63,969 nucleotides of DNA from an uncultured beta proteobacterium (GTDB lineage Bacteria > Pseudomonadota > Gammaproteobacteria > Burkholderiales > Burkholderiaceae_B). The notes beneath the pieces are model-generated. The model did not search any database. It was not told the origin of the DNA and saw only the letters and a program-made list of their open reading frames with translations. Within the stretch, counting starts at the first letter, position 1, and each line of letters begins with the position of its first letter. The DNA lies in contig CAIZGG010000013.1 of assembly GCA_903932425.1 (NCBI GenBank), positions 1 through 63,969 on the forward strand, in the 5' to 3' direction. Positions 40,156 through 49,264 of this stretch are shown here, in pieces. The position numbers were made by a program, and so were the translations under genes.

Positions 40156-41208
40156 TCAGTCCGCTTGAATTTTGTTGTCTTTAATTAATTTTCCATACAA
40201 GGCATATTGCTTTTGAGTCGCTTCGCCAAATTCTGCAGCAGATGTGCCGCGGATTGTCACCCCTAAGGCCACTAAGCGCTCACGTGTTTGCGAGTCGGCA
40301 AGTGCCTTTTGCATTTCGGTATTGAGCTTATCGATAATGGGTTTGGGCGTGCCAGCCGGCGCAATCATCGCGAACCAAGAGTTAAAGAAAAAATCGCCGA
40401 TGCCCGCTTGGACAACGGTTGGCACCTCTGGGTATTGCGCAAGGCGCTCGGGCGTTGACACAGCCAGTAAACGCAGTTTGCCACCTTGAATTAACGAGGT
40501 GACCGTGCCTAAGCCCTGGTATGACACCTCGACTTGCCCGGCTGCAGCTGCGACGGCCGCTGGTGTTGCACCCTTGTACGGCACGTGCACAAGATCGATC
40601 CCGACGCGTTGTGCAAACAGCGCCATGGCAATGTGTTGAGGGCTGCCGCTGCCGCCCGAGCCGTAGTTGATTTTGCCGGGGTTTGCCTTTGCCGCAGCAA
40701 TGAAATCATTGAGGGTTTTGTAAGGCGATTGGTCTGCGACGACGATTCCCCATTCGATCGTGGCAACCAGCGAAATCGGCTCAAAGTCTTTAAGCGGATT
40801 CCAGGGGATGTTCGAATAAATATGCGGCAGCATCGTTAAGATGCTGTCGTTGACGCCGCCGATTGTGTAGCCATCAGGGGCTGCTTTGGCGATGCGATCG
40901 GCACCAATGAGCCCCGACGATCCGGCCAAGTTTTCAATCACAATGGGTTGTCCCATATTTTGCGCCATTTTTGCTGTTAACAGTCGAGCCGCACCGTCAA
41001 CAGCGCTGCCAGCGGCCAACGGCACAATCATGCGAATGGGCTTGCTCGGATAGTGCTCTTGCGCTTGCGCGATACTCAAAGACACCAGAGTAAACATAGC
41101 AAGCGTCAGGGCTGTTGCCCATTTTGCTAAGAAGGCGTCGACTCTGAACCAGGGGGGTGACAGGCCCTCAGCCGTTAACCGGTTTTGTGAACGCATACGT
41201 GGGGTCAT
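40156..41208 (-). CDS. Bug/TctC-family substrate-binding protein
   Basis: EHYPSKPIRMIVPLAAGSAVDGAARLLTAKMAQNMGQPIVIENLAGSSGLIGADRIAKAAPDGYTIG. Confidence 0.92.
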   Translation of the reverse strand: MTPRMRSQNRLTAEGLSPPWFRVDAFLAKWATALTLAMFTLVSLSIAQAQEHYPSKPIRMIVPLAAGSAVDGAARLLTAKMAQNMGQPIVIENLAGSSGLIGADRIAKAAPDGYTIGGVNDSILTMLPHIYSNIPWNPLKDFEPISLVATIEWGIVVADQSPYKTLNDFIAAAKANPGKINYGSGGSGSPQHIAMALFAQRVGIDLVHVPYKGATPAAVAAAAGQVEVSYQGLGTVTSLIQGGKLRLLAVSTPERLAQYPEVPTVVQAGIGDFFFNSWFAMIAPAGTPKPIIDKLNTEMQKALADSQTRERLVALGVTIRGTSAAEFGEATQKQYALYGKLIKDNKIQAD

Positions 41209-41222
41209 AGGACCTCCAAAAA

Positions 41223-42290
41223 TTAAATTGAGAGTGGTGTGATGCCAAGCTCAGTCGCCAGAGCATTCAAATCGGCGACAAGGACGGGCGCAAGCGGTAT
41301 GCCTTGCTTAGCATAGGCAATGCGTTTTGCATGGCTTTGTTCGCCCGGCAACCATACCCGCTCAACGCCAGGCAAGCGTTCGCTACCGCGAAGATCTTTG
41401 ACCAATTGATCAACGGCCCCTTTAAAGAAACCAGGCTCACCGAAGGCCTTGAGGTCAATGACTAAAATCGCTTGCCCGGTGTTGGTAGGAGTCACGTGAT
41501 CTTTATTGAAATCGACGACCTCTTTGCCCATTGACGCGCCCTGTAACGTACCGGCTAGTAAGCCAACGATCAAGGCGAGGCCGTAGCCCTTGTGTCCGCC
41601 GATCGGCAATAAAAAACCCTCGTCTGCACGGTTAGGATCTGTGAGAGGGCGGCCCTGACGATCAATCATCCAGCCTTCTGGCATGGTTTCGCCCCGCTTC
41701 GCCTTGGCTTTGACTTTGCCGTAAGCCGCCACCGTTGTTGCCATATCCAGCACCACCGCAGGTTCACTGCCTGCAGGGATGCCGGCCGCGATAGGGTTCG
41801 TCGACAGCAACATATCCATGCCGCCCCAGGGCGGTAAATGGTTGGCATTGCCCACAGCAAAATACAAACCAATCATGTCATGCTCAATCGGCATGCGTGC
41901 ATAGAGCGAGGCGGGGCCGGCGTGATTGCTATTGCGCGTGCCAACCCAAGCCACACCCGCATCGGCCGCTTTTTTGATTGCGAGCTCAACGGCGTGCGAC
42001 ACCACAAGATGCCCCATGCCGTTATCGCCATCGACCACGGCCATCGCCGCCTTATCTTGCACGACTTTAATTTGGGGCTTGACGTTGATCCCCCCTGCGC
42101 GAATACGCTTGACATACTGGGGCAGGCGAATCACGCCGTGACCATCAGAGCCCTGTAGGTCGGCTTGCGCCATCAGTAAGGCGACTTTGTTCGCGTGCTC
42201 GGGTGACAGCCCGTTGGCTTCTAACGCACGGGCGATAAAAGTTTTGAGCGCGTCAAACTGAACGATGATTGAGGAGTTGGCTTCGGACAT
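41223..42290 (-). CDS. malate/L-lactate dehydrogenase family (Ldh_2) oxidoreductase
   Basis: DLQGSDGHGVIRLPQYVKRIRAGGIN, NSNHAGPASLYARM, MLLSTNPIAAGIPAG, GGHKGYGLALIVGLLAG. Confidence 0.9.
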   Translation of the reverse strand: MSEANSSIIVQFDALKTFIARALEANGLSPEHANKVALLMAQADLQGSDGHGVIRLPQYVKRIRAGGINVKPQIKVVQDKAAMAVVDGDNGMGHLVVSHAVELAIKKAADAGVAWVGTRNSNHAGPASLYARMPIEHDMIGLYFAVGNANHLPPWGGMDMLLSTNPIAAGIPAGSEPAVVLDMATTVAAYGKVKAKAKRGETMPEGWMIDRQGRPLTDPNRADEGFLLPIGGHKGYGLALIVGLLAGTLQGASMGKEVVDFNKDHVTPTNTGQAILVIDLKAFGEPGFFKGAVDQLVKDLRGSERLPGVERVWLPGEQSHAKRIAYAKQGIPLAPVLVADLNALATELGITPLSI

Positions 42291-42381
42291 GTTGATTTGT
42301 AAAGAAGTGAGTTGAAAGCGGATGTAAAAAAATCGTCGAAGAGCAATCGCAAGGAGTCACGAATTGCCTAAGCGACGATCG

Positions 42382-42870
42382 CTAGTTGGTTTTGCCAGCA
42401 TCGGTCCAGGCCGGTACGCGCCCAAGTTGCTCGGCTTCGTGCCAGGCGAAGTTAAGCTCTACCTTGATTCCGTTGATCGGTTCACGCATGAATAGTTGAT
42501 ATAAATTTGAGTTGTGTGCTTTGCGTTCACTAAACTCGATGCCATTTTTAGACAGGCGCTCGATAAACTCAGCGAGTCCATCACAGTTCAGGCACAAGTG
42601 GTCAATACGGCCCGAGCCCAAGGCACCCGCCGCAGAGTAGTCAATATCTTTCTGATCCGTCGGGGTTTGCAGATAGGTATCCTGGTGAGCCGAATGCCTG
42701 GCTTTGCCGATATGCAAGACGTCTTGCTCGCCGATATACAGCCAATACACCGGAAACCCAAACTCAGGGTGGAACCCATCGGTGAAACCCAAGTTTTTAC
42801 AAAACCAGTCGCGCGTACCTTCGGGGTCGTGCGTGAGGATCAGTACGTGCTCTAAAAATCTTAAGCCCAT
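42382..42870 (-). CDS. VOC/glyoxalase-fold protein
   Basis: GLRFLEHVLILTHDPEGTRDWFCKNLGFTDG...YWLYIGEQDVLHIG...GRIDHLCLNCDGLAEFIERLSKNGIEF. Confidence 0.82.
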   Translation of the reverse strand: MGLRFLEHVLILTHDPEGTRDWFCKNLGFTDGFHPEFGFPVYWLYIGEQDVLHIGKARHSAHQDTYLQTPTDQKDIDYSAAGALGSGRIDHLCLNCDGLAEFIERLSKNGIEFSERKAHNSNLYQLFMREPINGIKVELNFAWHEAEQLGRVPAWTDAGKTN

Positions 42871-42917
42871 TTTATGCTCTAGTTAAAAATCGTTTCTGGG
42901 GGAAGGCTCAGTGACGG

Positions 42918-43853
42918 TTACCGCTGTAGCGCGTCAAGGTAGTGTTGAACAACGTGTTTGGATAGTTTTTGGCGCTCACGCTCGACAATATATACCGTGG
43001 CGAGTTGCATCTGTGACAGATCTAGCTGCGAGCCTGAAATGATCTGTGTACCTTGCGTTAAAAGGCTTTTCTGCAGCGCCGCATCTTGTTGAGCTGCCAG
43101 CGCGCGTTGCTGTTTAGTTGCCTGGGTGGCTGCCTCGTGTAGTGCCTCTTGTTGTGAGTCGGATAGCGAGGCAAACCAAGTTTGATTACAGAGTAATAGC
43201 AGCACCCCAAAGACGTGGCCCGTTAAGCTTAAGTAAGGATGATGCTCATAAATTTTAAAGTTACTGTAGTTGGTGAGTGGGTTCTCTTGTGCTTGTACTT
43301 CACCCGTGCGAATGACGCGCATCAAGTCGCTGACGTCTGTTGTTACAGCTTCAAATCCCAAGGCGTTTAAAGACTCACGATAAATCGCACTATCAAGTGT
43401 CCGAATCTTTAAGCCTTGGCTGTCTGCAGGTTGACGAAGCGGACGGACGGAATTTGAAATATGCCTAAAGCCATTGTCCCAAAAGCCCAGTATTCGATAA
43501 TTTGAATGCTGTTCGATTGGAATGCTTAATAATTCGCCCGCAGTGTGATCTAACGCTGACAAGGCGCGAGCACGGTCTGTCACCGTAAAGGGCAGGTCGA
43601 GAACAGCTAAATCGGGGGCGAGTGCCGTTAAGTAGCCCGATGCGGCATAACAAATTTGTCGTGCCCCGAGGTTGACGCTTTGAAATAATTTCCCAGCCGT
43701 TTCACCTTGTGCAGTGACGTCAAGAGTTGTTGCGACGGGCCCAAATAACTGGCTCGCTTCAAGCGATTGAGCAAGGTGCAGCAGTGAGGCACTTAAAATA
43801 GAGCCTGCCCCTTGATAGCCCGCCAGTTCAACGGTTGCATGTTTGGACAACAC
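42918..43853 (-). CDS. TRAP-type substrate-binding protein (DctP-like), unpaired
   Basis: LTALAPDLAVLDLPFTVTDRARALSALDH, ILGFWDNGFRHISNSVRPLRQPADSQGLKIRTLDSAIYRESLNALGFEAV; no recognisable signal peptide. Confidence 0.75.
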   Translation of the reverse strand: MLSKHATVELAGYQGAGSILSASLLHLAQSLEASQLFGPVATTLDVTAQGETAGKLFQSVNLGARQICYAASGYLTALAPDLAVLDLPFTVTDRARALSALDHTAGELLSIPIEQHSNYRILGFWDNGFRHISNSVRPLRQPADSQGLKIRTLDSAIYRESLNALGFEAVTTDVSDLMRVIRTGEVQAQENPLTNYSNFKIYEHHPYLSLTGHVFGVLLLLCNQTWFASLSDSQQEALHEAATQATKQQRALAAQQDAALQKSLLTQGTQIISGSQLDLSQMQLATVYIVERERQKLSKHVVQHYLDALQR

Positions 43854-43854
43854 T

Positions 43855-44868
43855 TCAGGCGCCTTGGATATTAGAATCCTTGATGATTTTTTGCCACCGC
43901 TCGTAATCAGTACGCATAATTGTTATCAGTTGGTCAGGCGTGCGCGGCCAGGGATCCAAACCCGCCCGCAGCATTTTTTCTTGTATGGCCTGATCATTGA
44001 CAACAGTGGCCGTGGCCTGGCGTAAGTCGTTTAAGGCGCCAGTGGGCACGCCTTTTTGCGCGAACAACGCAATCCATGAAGAGTAATCGTAATTTTTAAT
44101 ACCTTGCTCGATCAAGGTCGGTATCTTGGGGTACTGCGGGTGCCGCTCGGTACCGCAATAACCGATGAGGCGAATACGCCTTTCTGCCAAAAAAGGCTTT
44201 GCCAAGGACAGCGCCATCGGCATGACTTGTACCTCGTTTGAAGCCACAGCCAAGGTTGCTTGACTAGCACCACGGTACGGCACATGAATCAATTTCACCC
44301 CAGCGTAAGCATTGAACATCTCGCCCGCCAGATGTTGGGGACTGCCGATTCCTCCTGAGGCGTAATGGATACGGTCGGGTTCTTTGCGCGCCAGTTCAAG
44401 CAGTTCTTCGATGTTTTGGATGGATGACTGAGCGGGTACCGCAAAAAAAGTTGGAATGTTGGCGATGCCCGCGATGGGTTCAAACTCGGTGAGCGTGTCG
44501 ACTTTGACGTTTTGAGGTTGCAAGTGAGGCAAAATCGTCAAAATACTGTTGTTGAGTGCCGCGAGCGTTTGGCCGTCAGGCTTGGCTCGCGCCAGGCGAT
44601 CAAGGCCAACGATGCCACCCGCACCGGTCATGTTTTCGACCACAAAACTCACGCCCATTTGAGCAGAGAGGGCGTTGGTGACATAACGCACGGCGATATC
44701 CGAGGCACTGCCGGCCTGCAAGGGAAGCCCTACGGTGATTGGGTTACCAAAGGCATGTTTTTGGGCCTTGGCTAAGCCGGGCAAAATCGCCACCCCGCTA
44801 ACGGCAAGACAAGTCTTAAGAAATTTTCTTTTAATCATGAGGTTTTTGGTTACCCGTGTTGGGGTCAA
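43855..44868 (-). CDS. Bug/TctC-family substrate-binding protein
   Basis: NPITVGLPLQAGSASDIAVRYVTNALSAQMGVSFVVENMTGAGGIVGLDRLARAKPDGQTLAALN. Confidence 0.9.
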   Translation of the reverse strand: MTPTRVTKNLMIKRKFLKTCLAVSGVAILPGLAKAQKHAFGNPITVGLPLQAGSASDIAVRYVTNALSAQMGVSFVVENMTGAGGIVGLDRLARAKPDGQTLAALNNSILTILPHLQPQNVKVDTLTEFEPIAGIANIPTFFAVPAQSSIQNIEELLELARKEPDRIHYASGGIGSPQHLAGEMFNAYAGVKLIHVPYRGASQATLAVASNEVQVMPMALSLAKPFLAERRIRLIGYCGTERHPQYPKIPTLIEQGIKNYDYSSWIALFAQKGVPTGALNDLRQATATVVNDQAIQEKMLRAGLDPWPRTPDQLITIMRTDYERWQKIIKDSNIQGA

Positions 44869-44925
44869 AAGGTTTAACCTTGATGATTAGAATTTACTCT
44901 GTTTTTTTAGTCCAAAGGGTTGCAA

Positions 44926-45303
44926 ATGACGGCAAATGCCTTGAATGTGTTGGGCACTGAGTTGATGGCTTGTTCTTATGATCCGCTCACTGGGTACTAT
45001 CGCGACGGTTGCTGTAATACCGATATGCAGGATTTGGGCAGCCACGTCGTATGCACGAAGGTCACGCAAGAGTTTTTAGAGTTCTCGGCGAGCCGCGGTA
45101 ACGATTTGTCGACGCCACGTCCTGAGTACCGCTTTGCCGGTTTGAAAGCGGGCGATCGTTGGTGTCTCTGTGCACTACGTTGGAAAGAAGCGTTACACGC
45201 GGGTGTTGCCCCGTTGGTGATTCTTGAAAGCACGCACGCTAAAGCGCTAGAGTTTGTCACGCTCGAGCAGTTGCAAGAGTACGCATTGCAAACTGAAAAG
45301 TGA
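44926..45303 (+). CDS. DUF2237 family protein
   Basis: NVLGTELMACSYDPLTGYYRDGCCNTDMQDLGSHVVCTKVTQEFLEFSASRGNDLSTPRPEYRFAGLKAGDRWCLCALRWKEA. Confidence 0.85.
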   Translation: MTANALNVLGTELMACSYDPLTGYYRDGCCNTDMQDLGSHVVCTKVTQEFLEFSASRGNDLSTPRPEYRFAGLKAGDRWCLCALRWKEALHAGVAPLVILESTHAKALEFVTLEQLQEYALQTEK

Positions 45304-45377
45304 TGAGCGAACTGAATCGAACCCTTGTTGCCCAGTCTTAGATGATCACACGCTTGAGCAGAGCCCGGCTTGGCCGT

Positions 45378-46355
45378 TCAGTGCTCAAGCGAAATCCCCT
45401 CATGGGCGGCAATCAGCTCTAGAGCATGCTCAAAGAGGGCGCGAGCCTGACCGGATACCTCGGTTAAGTGTTCATGCAGCAGTTGATCGGCTGCGTTTTT
45501 ATTGATGCACTCTTGGCTGTATTGCTCAAAGCTCGACAGTTGAGTGAGTAGTTCGGCCACGTGGCGCGGGCATTCGCACATGACGGCTGTTGAGATCTTT
45601 GCGACTCGTGCGAGCGTCTCATCCGAATATTTTTTTGGGGTGACCGGGCTGCCTGCGGGTGATTGGGTAGCACCGCGCAATGCTTGCTCGAGGCTAATGT
45701 TTCGTACCCATTGACTGAGCGCTAGATCTGACACCGAGTCTTTGTATACCGTCAGCCCGGCACGGCTAAGTTTTTGCTGATTGCTACTGGCGGCGTACAC
45801 ATACAGCACCAAAGTATGGGTAGCACCACTCGCTTGCACAAGCTCGATAATTTCTGAAACCGTGCTCTCTTGAATCGTGTTCAGGCGGATCAACAGCAAA
45901 TCAGTTTGTGCGTGTTCGGCTGCGCTGCGCGCTGTGGCCAGATCGGAGAAAACCTGAGCACGCTCGCTATGCTCTGCAAAGAGTCCGAGCGTTTGCCGTG
46001 TTGAACCTAGGCGCTGCGCCAGGCCAGTACCGACGATCCATGCCCGTAACAAGGTGGCTTGCGTTGCCTCTTGGCTCAGGGCACCAGCGGACAGCCCTTG
46101 AGCATGCAGCAACTGCAACTGTGTGCTGTTTAGTGTCGCGATACGGCTGATGGCGTGCCCTTGTTCACTCAGTTGTTTGAACAAGGTCGCGCGCAGAACA
46201 TCGTCTTGCCCATACAGACGGTGCTGGCCAGCCGTCTTTGTGGGTGCAAAGGCTCGGTAGCGGGTCTCCCAAATGCGTAGTGTAGTAACAGGCACATTCG
46301 CGAGTTTAGAGACTGCACCGATACGGTAAGAGGGGGCGGTGTCAAGAGAGGTCAT
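45378..46355 (-). CDS. MerR-family transcriptional regulator with LitR-like architecture
   Basis: YRIGAVSKLANVPVTTLRIWETRYRAFAPTKTAGQHRLYGQDDVLRATLFKQLSEQG (MerR HTH); C-terminal half resembles a B12-binding fold but has no visible DxHxxG. Confidence 0.8.
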   Translation of the reverse strand: MTSLDTAPSYRIGAVSKLANVPVTTLRIWETRYRAFAPTKTAGQHRLYGQDDVLRATLFKQLSEQGHAISRIATLNSTQLQLLHAQGLSAGALSQEATQATLLRAWIVGTGLAQRLGSTRQTLGLFAEHSERAQVFSDLATARSAAEHAQTDLLLIRLNTIQESTVSEIIELVQASGATHTLVLYVYAASSNQQKLSRAGLTVYKDSVSDLALSQWVRNISLEQALRGATQSPAGSPVTPKKYSDETLARVAKISTAVMCECPRHVAELLTQLSSFEQYSQECINKNAADQLLHEHLTEVSGQARALFEHALELIAAHEGISLEH

Positions 46356-46512
46356 GAGGATAAGTAAAAGTTTATTTGAATAGTATTTGAGTAGATTATA
46401 TGGGATTTAATTATTAAATATTGTTAATAAACTACTAATATTTGCATTTATGTATAAAAATTTGATATAAACGTGTTAATTTCTACTCAGTTAAACAGAT
46501 TGAGGTTTTACC

Positions 46513-46932
46513 ATGTTGTCAAATAGAGCCTTAAGTGCCTTAAACGCTACTGTTTTTATTGCAGCAAAAGGGCATCAGCATCCACCCACCACCCGCGAGT
46601 TGTCCGCTGCTTTGGGCTTGTCGGTCTCCTCCTTACACGGCATGCTCAAACTGCTTGATGACCACGGCATCGTGCGTTCATTCAGAGGGGCAGAAAAGCG
46701 TTACGAAATCAAAGCCGATCCAACCACCATGACGGCTTGGGATGTTGTGCAGATTTTTGAAGATCCGCACCCCCCCGTTGCCCAAAATGCAAAAGAGAAA
46801 GAAACCGCTTCTTACGAATACGAAAACACCTACTGCGAACTGTTGAAAGATTTTTTGGCCTCGCAAACAATTAGTGACCAGATTGCGGGCATCGGTTCGG
46901 GCGCAGGCAGCCGTTCAGTTGCTTGGTCGTGA
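46513..46932 (+). CDS. Rrf2-like winged-helix transcriptional regulator
   Basis: LSALNATVFIAAKGHQHPPTTRELSAALGLSVSSLHGMLKLLDDHGIVRSFRGAEKRYEI. Confidence 0.7.
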   Translation: MLSNRALSALNATVFIAAKGHQHPPTTRELSAALGLSVSSLHGMLKLLDDHGIVRSFRGAEKRYEIKADPTTMTAWDVVQIFEDPHPPVAQNAKEKETASYEYENTYCELLKDFLASQTISDQIAGIGSGAGSRSVAWS

Positions 46933-47237
46933 ACCTATCGCTGACCGAGGCTGAGCGTTCACGGCTTATCGAGATGGCGTGGGAGGATCGCACGCCCCTC
47001 GAAATGATTCGCTTGCAGTACGGTATGACAGAAGCGGCCGTGATCGATTTTATGCGTAGCAACATGAAAAAAAGCTCGTTCAGGATGTGGAGAAAACGAA
47101 TGAATGGACGGCTGACTAAGCACCTTGTGCTCAGAGGTATGTCAATTCAAAGCAACCATTACTCTTCGGATTTTGGCGCTAATAAACATAAAGTTGCGAC
47201 GGCCTCTAAAACATTAGGAAAATACTCTGATGAGTGA
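46923..47237 (+). CDS. TIGR03643/DUF2805 family protein
   Basis: LTEAERSRLIEMAWEDRTPLEMIRLQYGMTEAAVIDFMRSNMKKSSFRMWRKRMNGR; GTG start overlapping previous gene. Confidence 0.82.
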   Translation: MVVNLSLTEAERSRLIEMAWEDRTPLEMIRLQYGMTEAAVIDFMRSNMKKSSFRMWRKRMNGRLTKHLVLRGMSIQSNHYSSDFGANKHKVATASKTLGKYSDE

Positions 47238-47442
47238 AGATCTTCGATGCTGCGGCTCGGGTACTTGCATCATTAACCAAGAGGGGCTCTGCTGGTGTGG
47301 CCAGCAGTGGGATGGTGAAACAATGCGTCACCAACCGATCGTTGCGCCTCTAAAATCGACAAAGTGTGCTGAAGGTTTGGGTGCTAACGCATCAAGCGCT
47401 TTGAGCAAGCCTTCAACTGATTCAGCGACCGGTGTGCAGTGA
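47230..47442 (+). CDS. small Cys-rich protein
   Basis: MSEDLRCCGSGTCIINQEGLCWCGQQWDGE; start overlaps upstream stop; C-terminal half is antisense to the SDR gene. Confidence 0.6.
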   Translation: MSEDLRCCGSGTCIINQEGLCWCGQQWDGETMRHQPIVAPLKSTKCAEGLGANASSALSKPSTDSATGVQ

Positions 47443-48113
47443 TCGGGCGTTGCAAACGGCTTAGACAACGCTGAGGCGACAGTCCCTGGTTGAAGTGCAG
47501 CGAGGATCGCCTGAGGATTTTTGCGCGCAAATTCGATCGCGGCTGTCTGTAAAAACATATTCACCGCCGCCTTGGAGGCACGGTAGCCATACCAGCCACC
47601 CTTCGAGTTATCACTAATACTACCGACTCGCGCAGACAGTTTTGCGTAAATCGTACGCTCGCGTGCTAGCAGCGGCAGAAAATACTTCAGTAAGAGCGCT
47701 GGGCCAACAGCGTTCACTTGAAAGCTACGAAGTAGTCGTGTTGCATCGAGCGCACCCAAATGCTTTTCAGGGCCGTGACCATCGATAGTCAGCGCACCCG
47801 TTGCGTCGACGATGAAGTGAAAAGGTCCAGACGGCGCGCATTGTCGTGTCGCTTCAGCCAAGCTCGCTTCGTCTGCCAAATCAAACCCAGGATTGTGGCG
47901 CCTTGAAACCTCAGCAACCAGTTCGCAGTTCGGATCTTGAGCGAGGGCCGTAAGAAAGCCAGCGCCAATCGTCCCGGTCGAGCCGATGACGAGTGCACGA
48001 TAACTTGATCCCAAAGAGTCCATTACCACAGTCACGATTAACGATAAGATGGTGCGCAGAGTACAAGAGTTCCGTTGGAACCACTTGAATGTCCTTAGAG
48101 TGGTTGCAACCAT
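47328..48113 (-). CDS. short-chain dehydrogenase/reductase family protein
   Basis: SYRALVIGSTGTIGAGFLTALAQDPNCELVAEVSRR...KLSARVGSISDNSKGGWYGYRASKAAVNMFLQTAAIEFAR (YxxxK). MDSLG (about 48024) may be the true start. Confidence 0.82.
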   Translation of the reverse strand: MVATTLRTFKWFQRNSCTLRTILSLIVTVVMDSLGSSYRALVIGSTGTIGAGFLTALAQDPNCELVAEVSRRHNPGFDLADEASLAEATRQCAPSGPFHFIVDATGALTIDGHGPEKHLGALDATRLLRSFQVNAVGPALLLKYFLPLLARERTIYAKLSARVGSISDNSKGGWYGYRASKAAVNMFLQTAAIEFARKNPQAILAALQPGTVASALSKPFATPDHCTPVAESVEGLLKALDALAPKPSAHFVDFRGATIGW

Positions 48114-48176
48114 GCACCGCGCTCAGCCGATCCGCTCAGCCTTGAAAAACGGTGTGGCAGCACATGCCCGGCGAAA

Positions 48177-49169
48177 TTATTCGGCCTTGATGTCTGCTCG
48201 CTTAACGAGCGCGCCGTACATTGAGAGTTCGCGCTTGATGAGTTCTGCAAACTGAGCCGATGAATTACCCACCAAGTCATTGCCGCCTTTTGTCTGCAAA
48301 GCCTCAATCACTTCTGCGTCTTCAAGCGCCTGCTGAGTGCTTCGACTCAACCGTTCGATAAGGGCCGGGTCTGTGCCTGCTGGGGCGAATAGACCCACAA
48401 ACTGCGTGATATCAAAATCCTTAAATCCAGCTTCTTGCATGGTAGGTATGTCGGGTAAAGAGCGCGCTCGTTTGGGGCCCGACACCGCAAAAGCTCTGAG
48501 GCGCTTGTCTTGAATTAAAGGCGATGCAGTTAGCACGGTGTCAAAGGTAAACGCCAGTTGACCGCCTAGCAGGTCGACCAAGGCAGGTGCGCTGCCCTTG
48601 TAGGGCACATGATTAAACTGGGCGCTGCTCAGCAGCGAAAACATTTCTCCGGCAAGGTGGCCTCCACCGCCAATTCCAGTTGAACCAAAACTGAGTTTGC
48701 CAGGTTGGGCTTTGCCTTGCTGCGTAATCTGGTCAAGCGAATTGAACGGCGATGATGACGGCACGACCAAGACGTATTGAAACGACAGTACCTGACTGAT
48801 CGGCATCAAGTCCTTGATTGGATCGTAGGGCACTTTGGCATACAGAACCGGGTTAATCACGATCGGTCCGCTTGCAGCCATGAGAAGCGTATAGCCGTCG
48901 GCCGCTGCCCTCACGACTGCGTCTGTCCCGATCATGCCGTTTGCGCCACTGCGATTTTCGACCACTACCGGAACATTCAGGAGCACACTCATCTTTTTCG
49001 CGATGACGCGGCCTGTAATATCGGCATTACCACCCGCAGGATACGGCACCACCATTTTGATGGGGCGGCTTGGATAAGGTTGGATTTGCGCCTGGGCGGA
49101 CGCCAGCCCCGTAGCGCCTAATGCAAGCGCTAACAGCCAAAACAAAGGTCGAAAATGGTGGAGGCGCAT
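48177..49169 (-). CDS. Bug/TctC-family substrate-binding protein
   Basis: YPSRPIKMVVPYPAGGNADITGRVIAKKMSVLLNVPVVVENRSGANGMIGTDAVVRAAADGYTLLM. Confidence 0.93.
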   Translation of the reverse strand: MRLHHFRPLFWLLALALGATGLASAQAQIQPYPSRPIKMVVPYPAGGNADITGRVIAKKMSVLLNVPVVVENRSGANGMIGTDAVVRAAADGYTLLMAASGPIVINPVLYAKVPYDPIKDLMPISQVLSFQYVLVVPSSSPFNSLDQITQQGKAQPGKLSFGSTGIGGGGHLAGEMFSLLSSAQFNHVPYKGSAPALVDLLGGQLAFTFDTVLTASPLIQDKRLRAFAVSGPKRARSLPDIPTMQEAGFKDFDITQFVGLFAPAGTDPALIERLSRSTQQALEDAEVIEALQTKGGNDLVGNSSAQFAELIKRELSMYGALVKRADIKAE

Positions 49170-49264
49170 GGCGTAGATGTCAGGGGGAGGTGAGTTAGAT
49201 TAAACTGCATCGCCAATTTAGCTCAATATTACCGCCGCAGCCCTACTTTATTCAAAGAACAACT

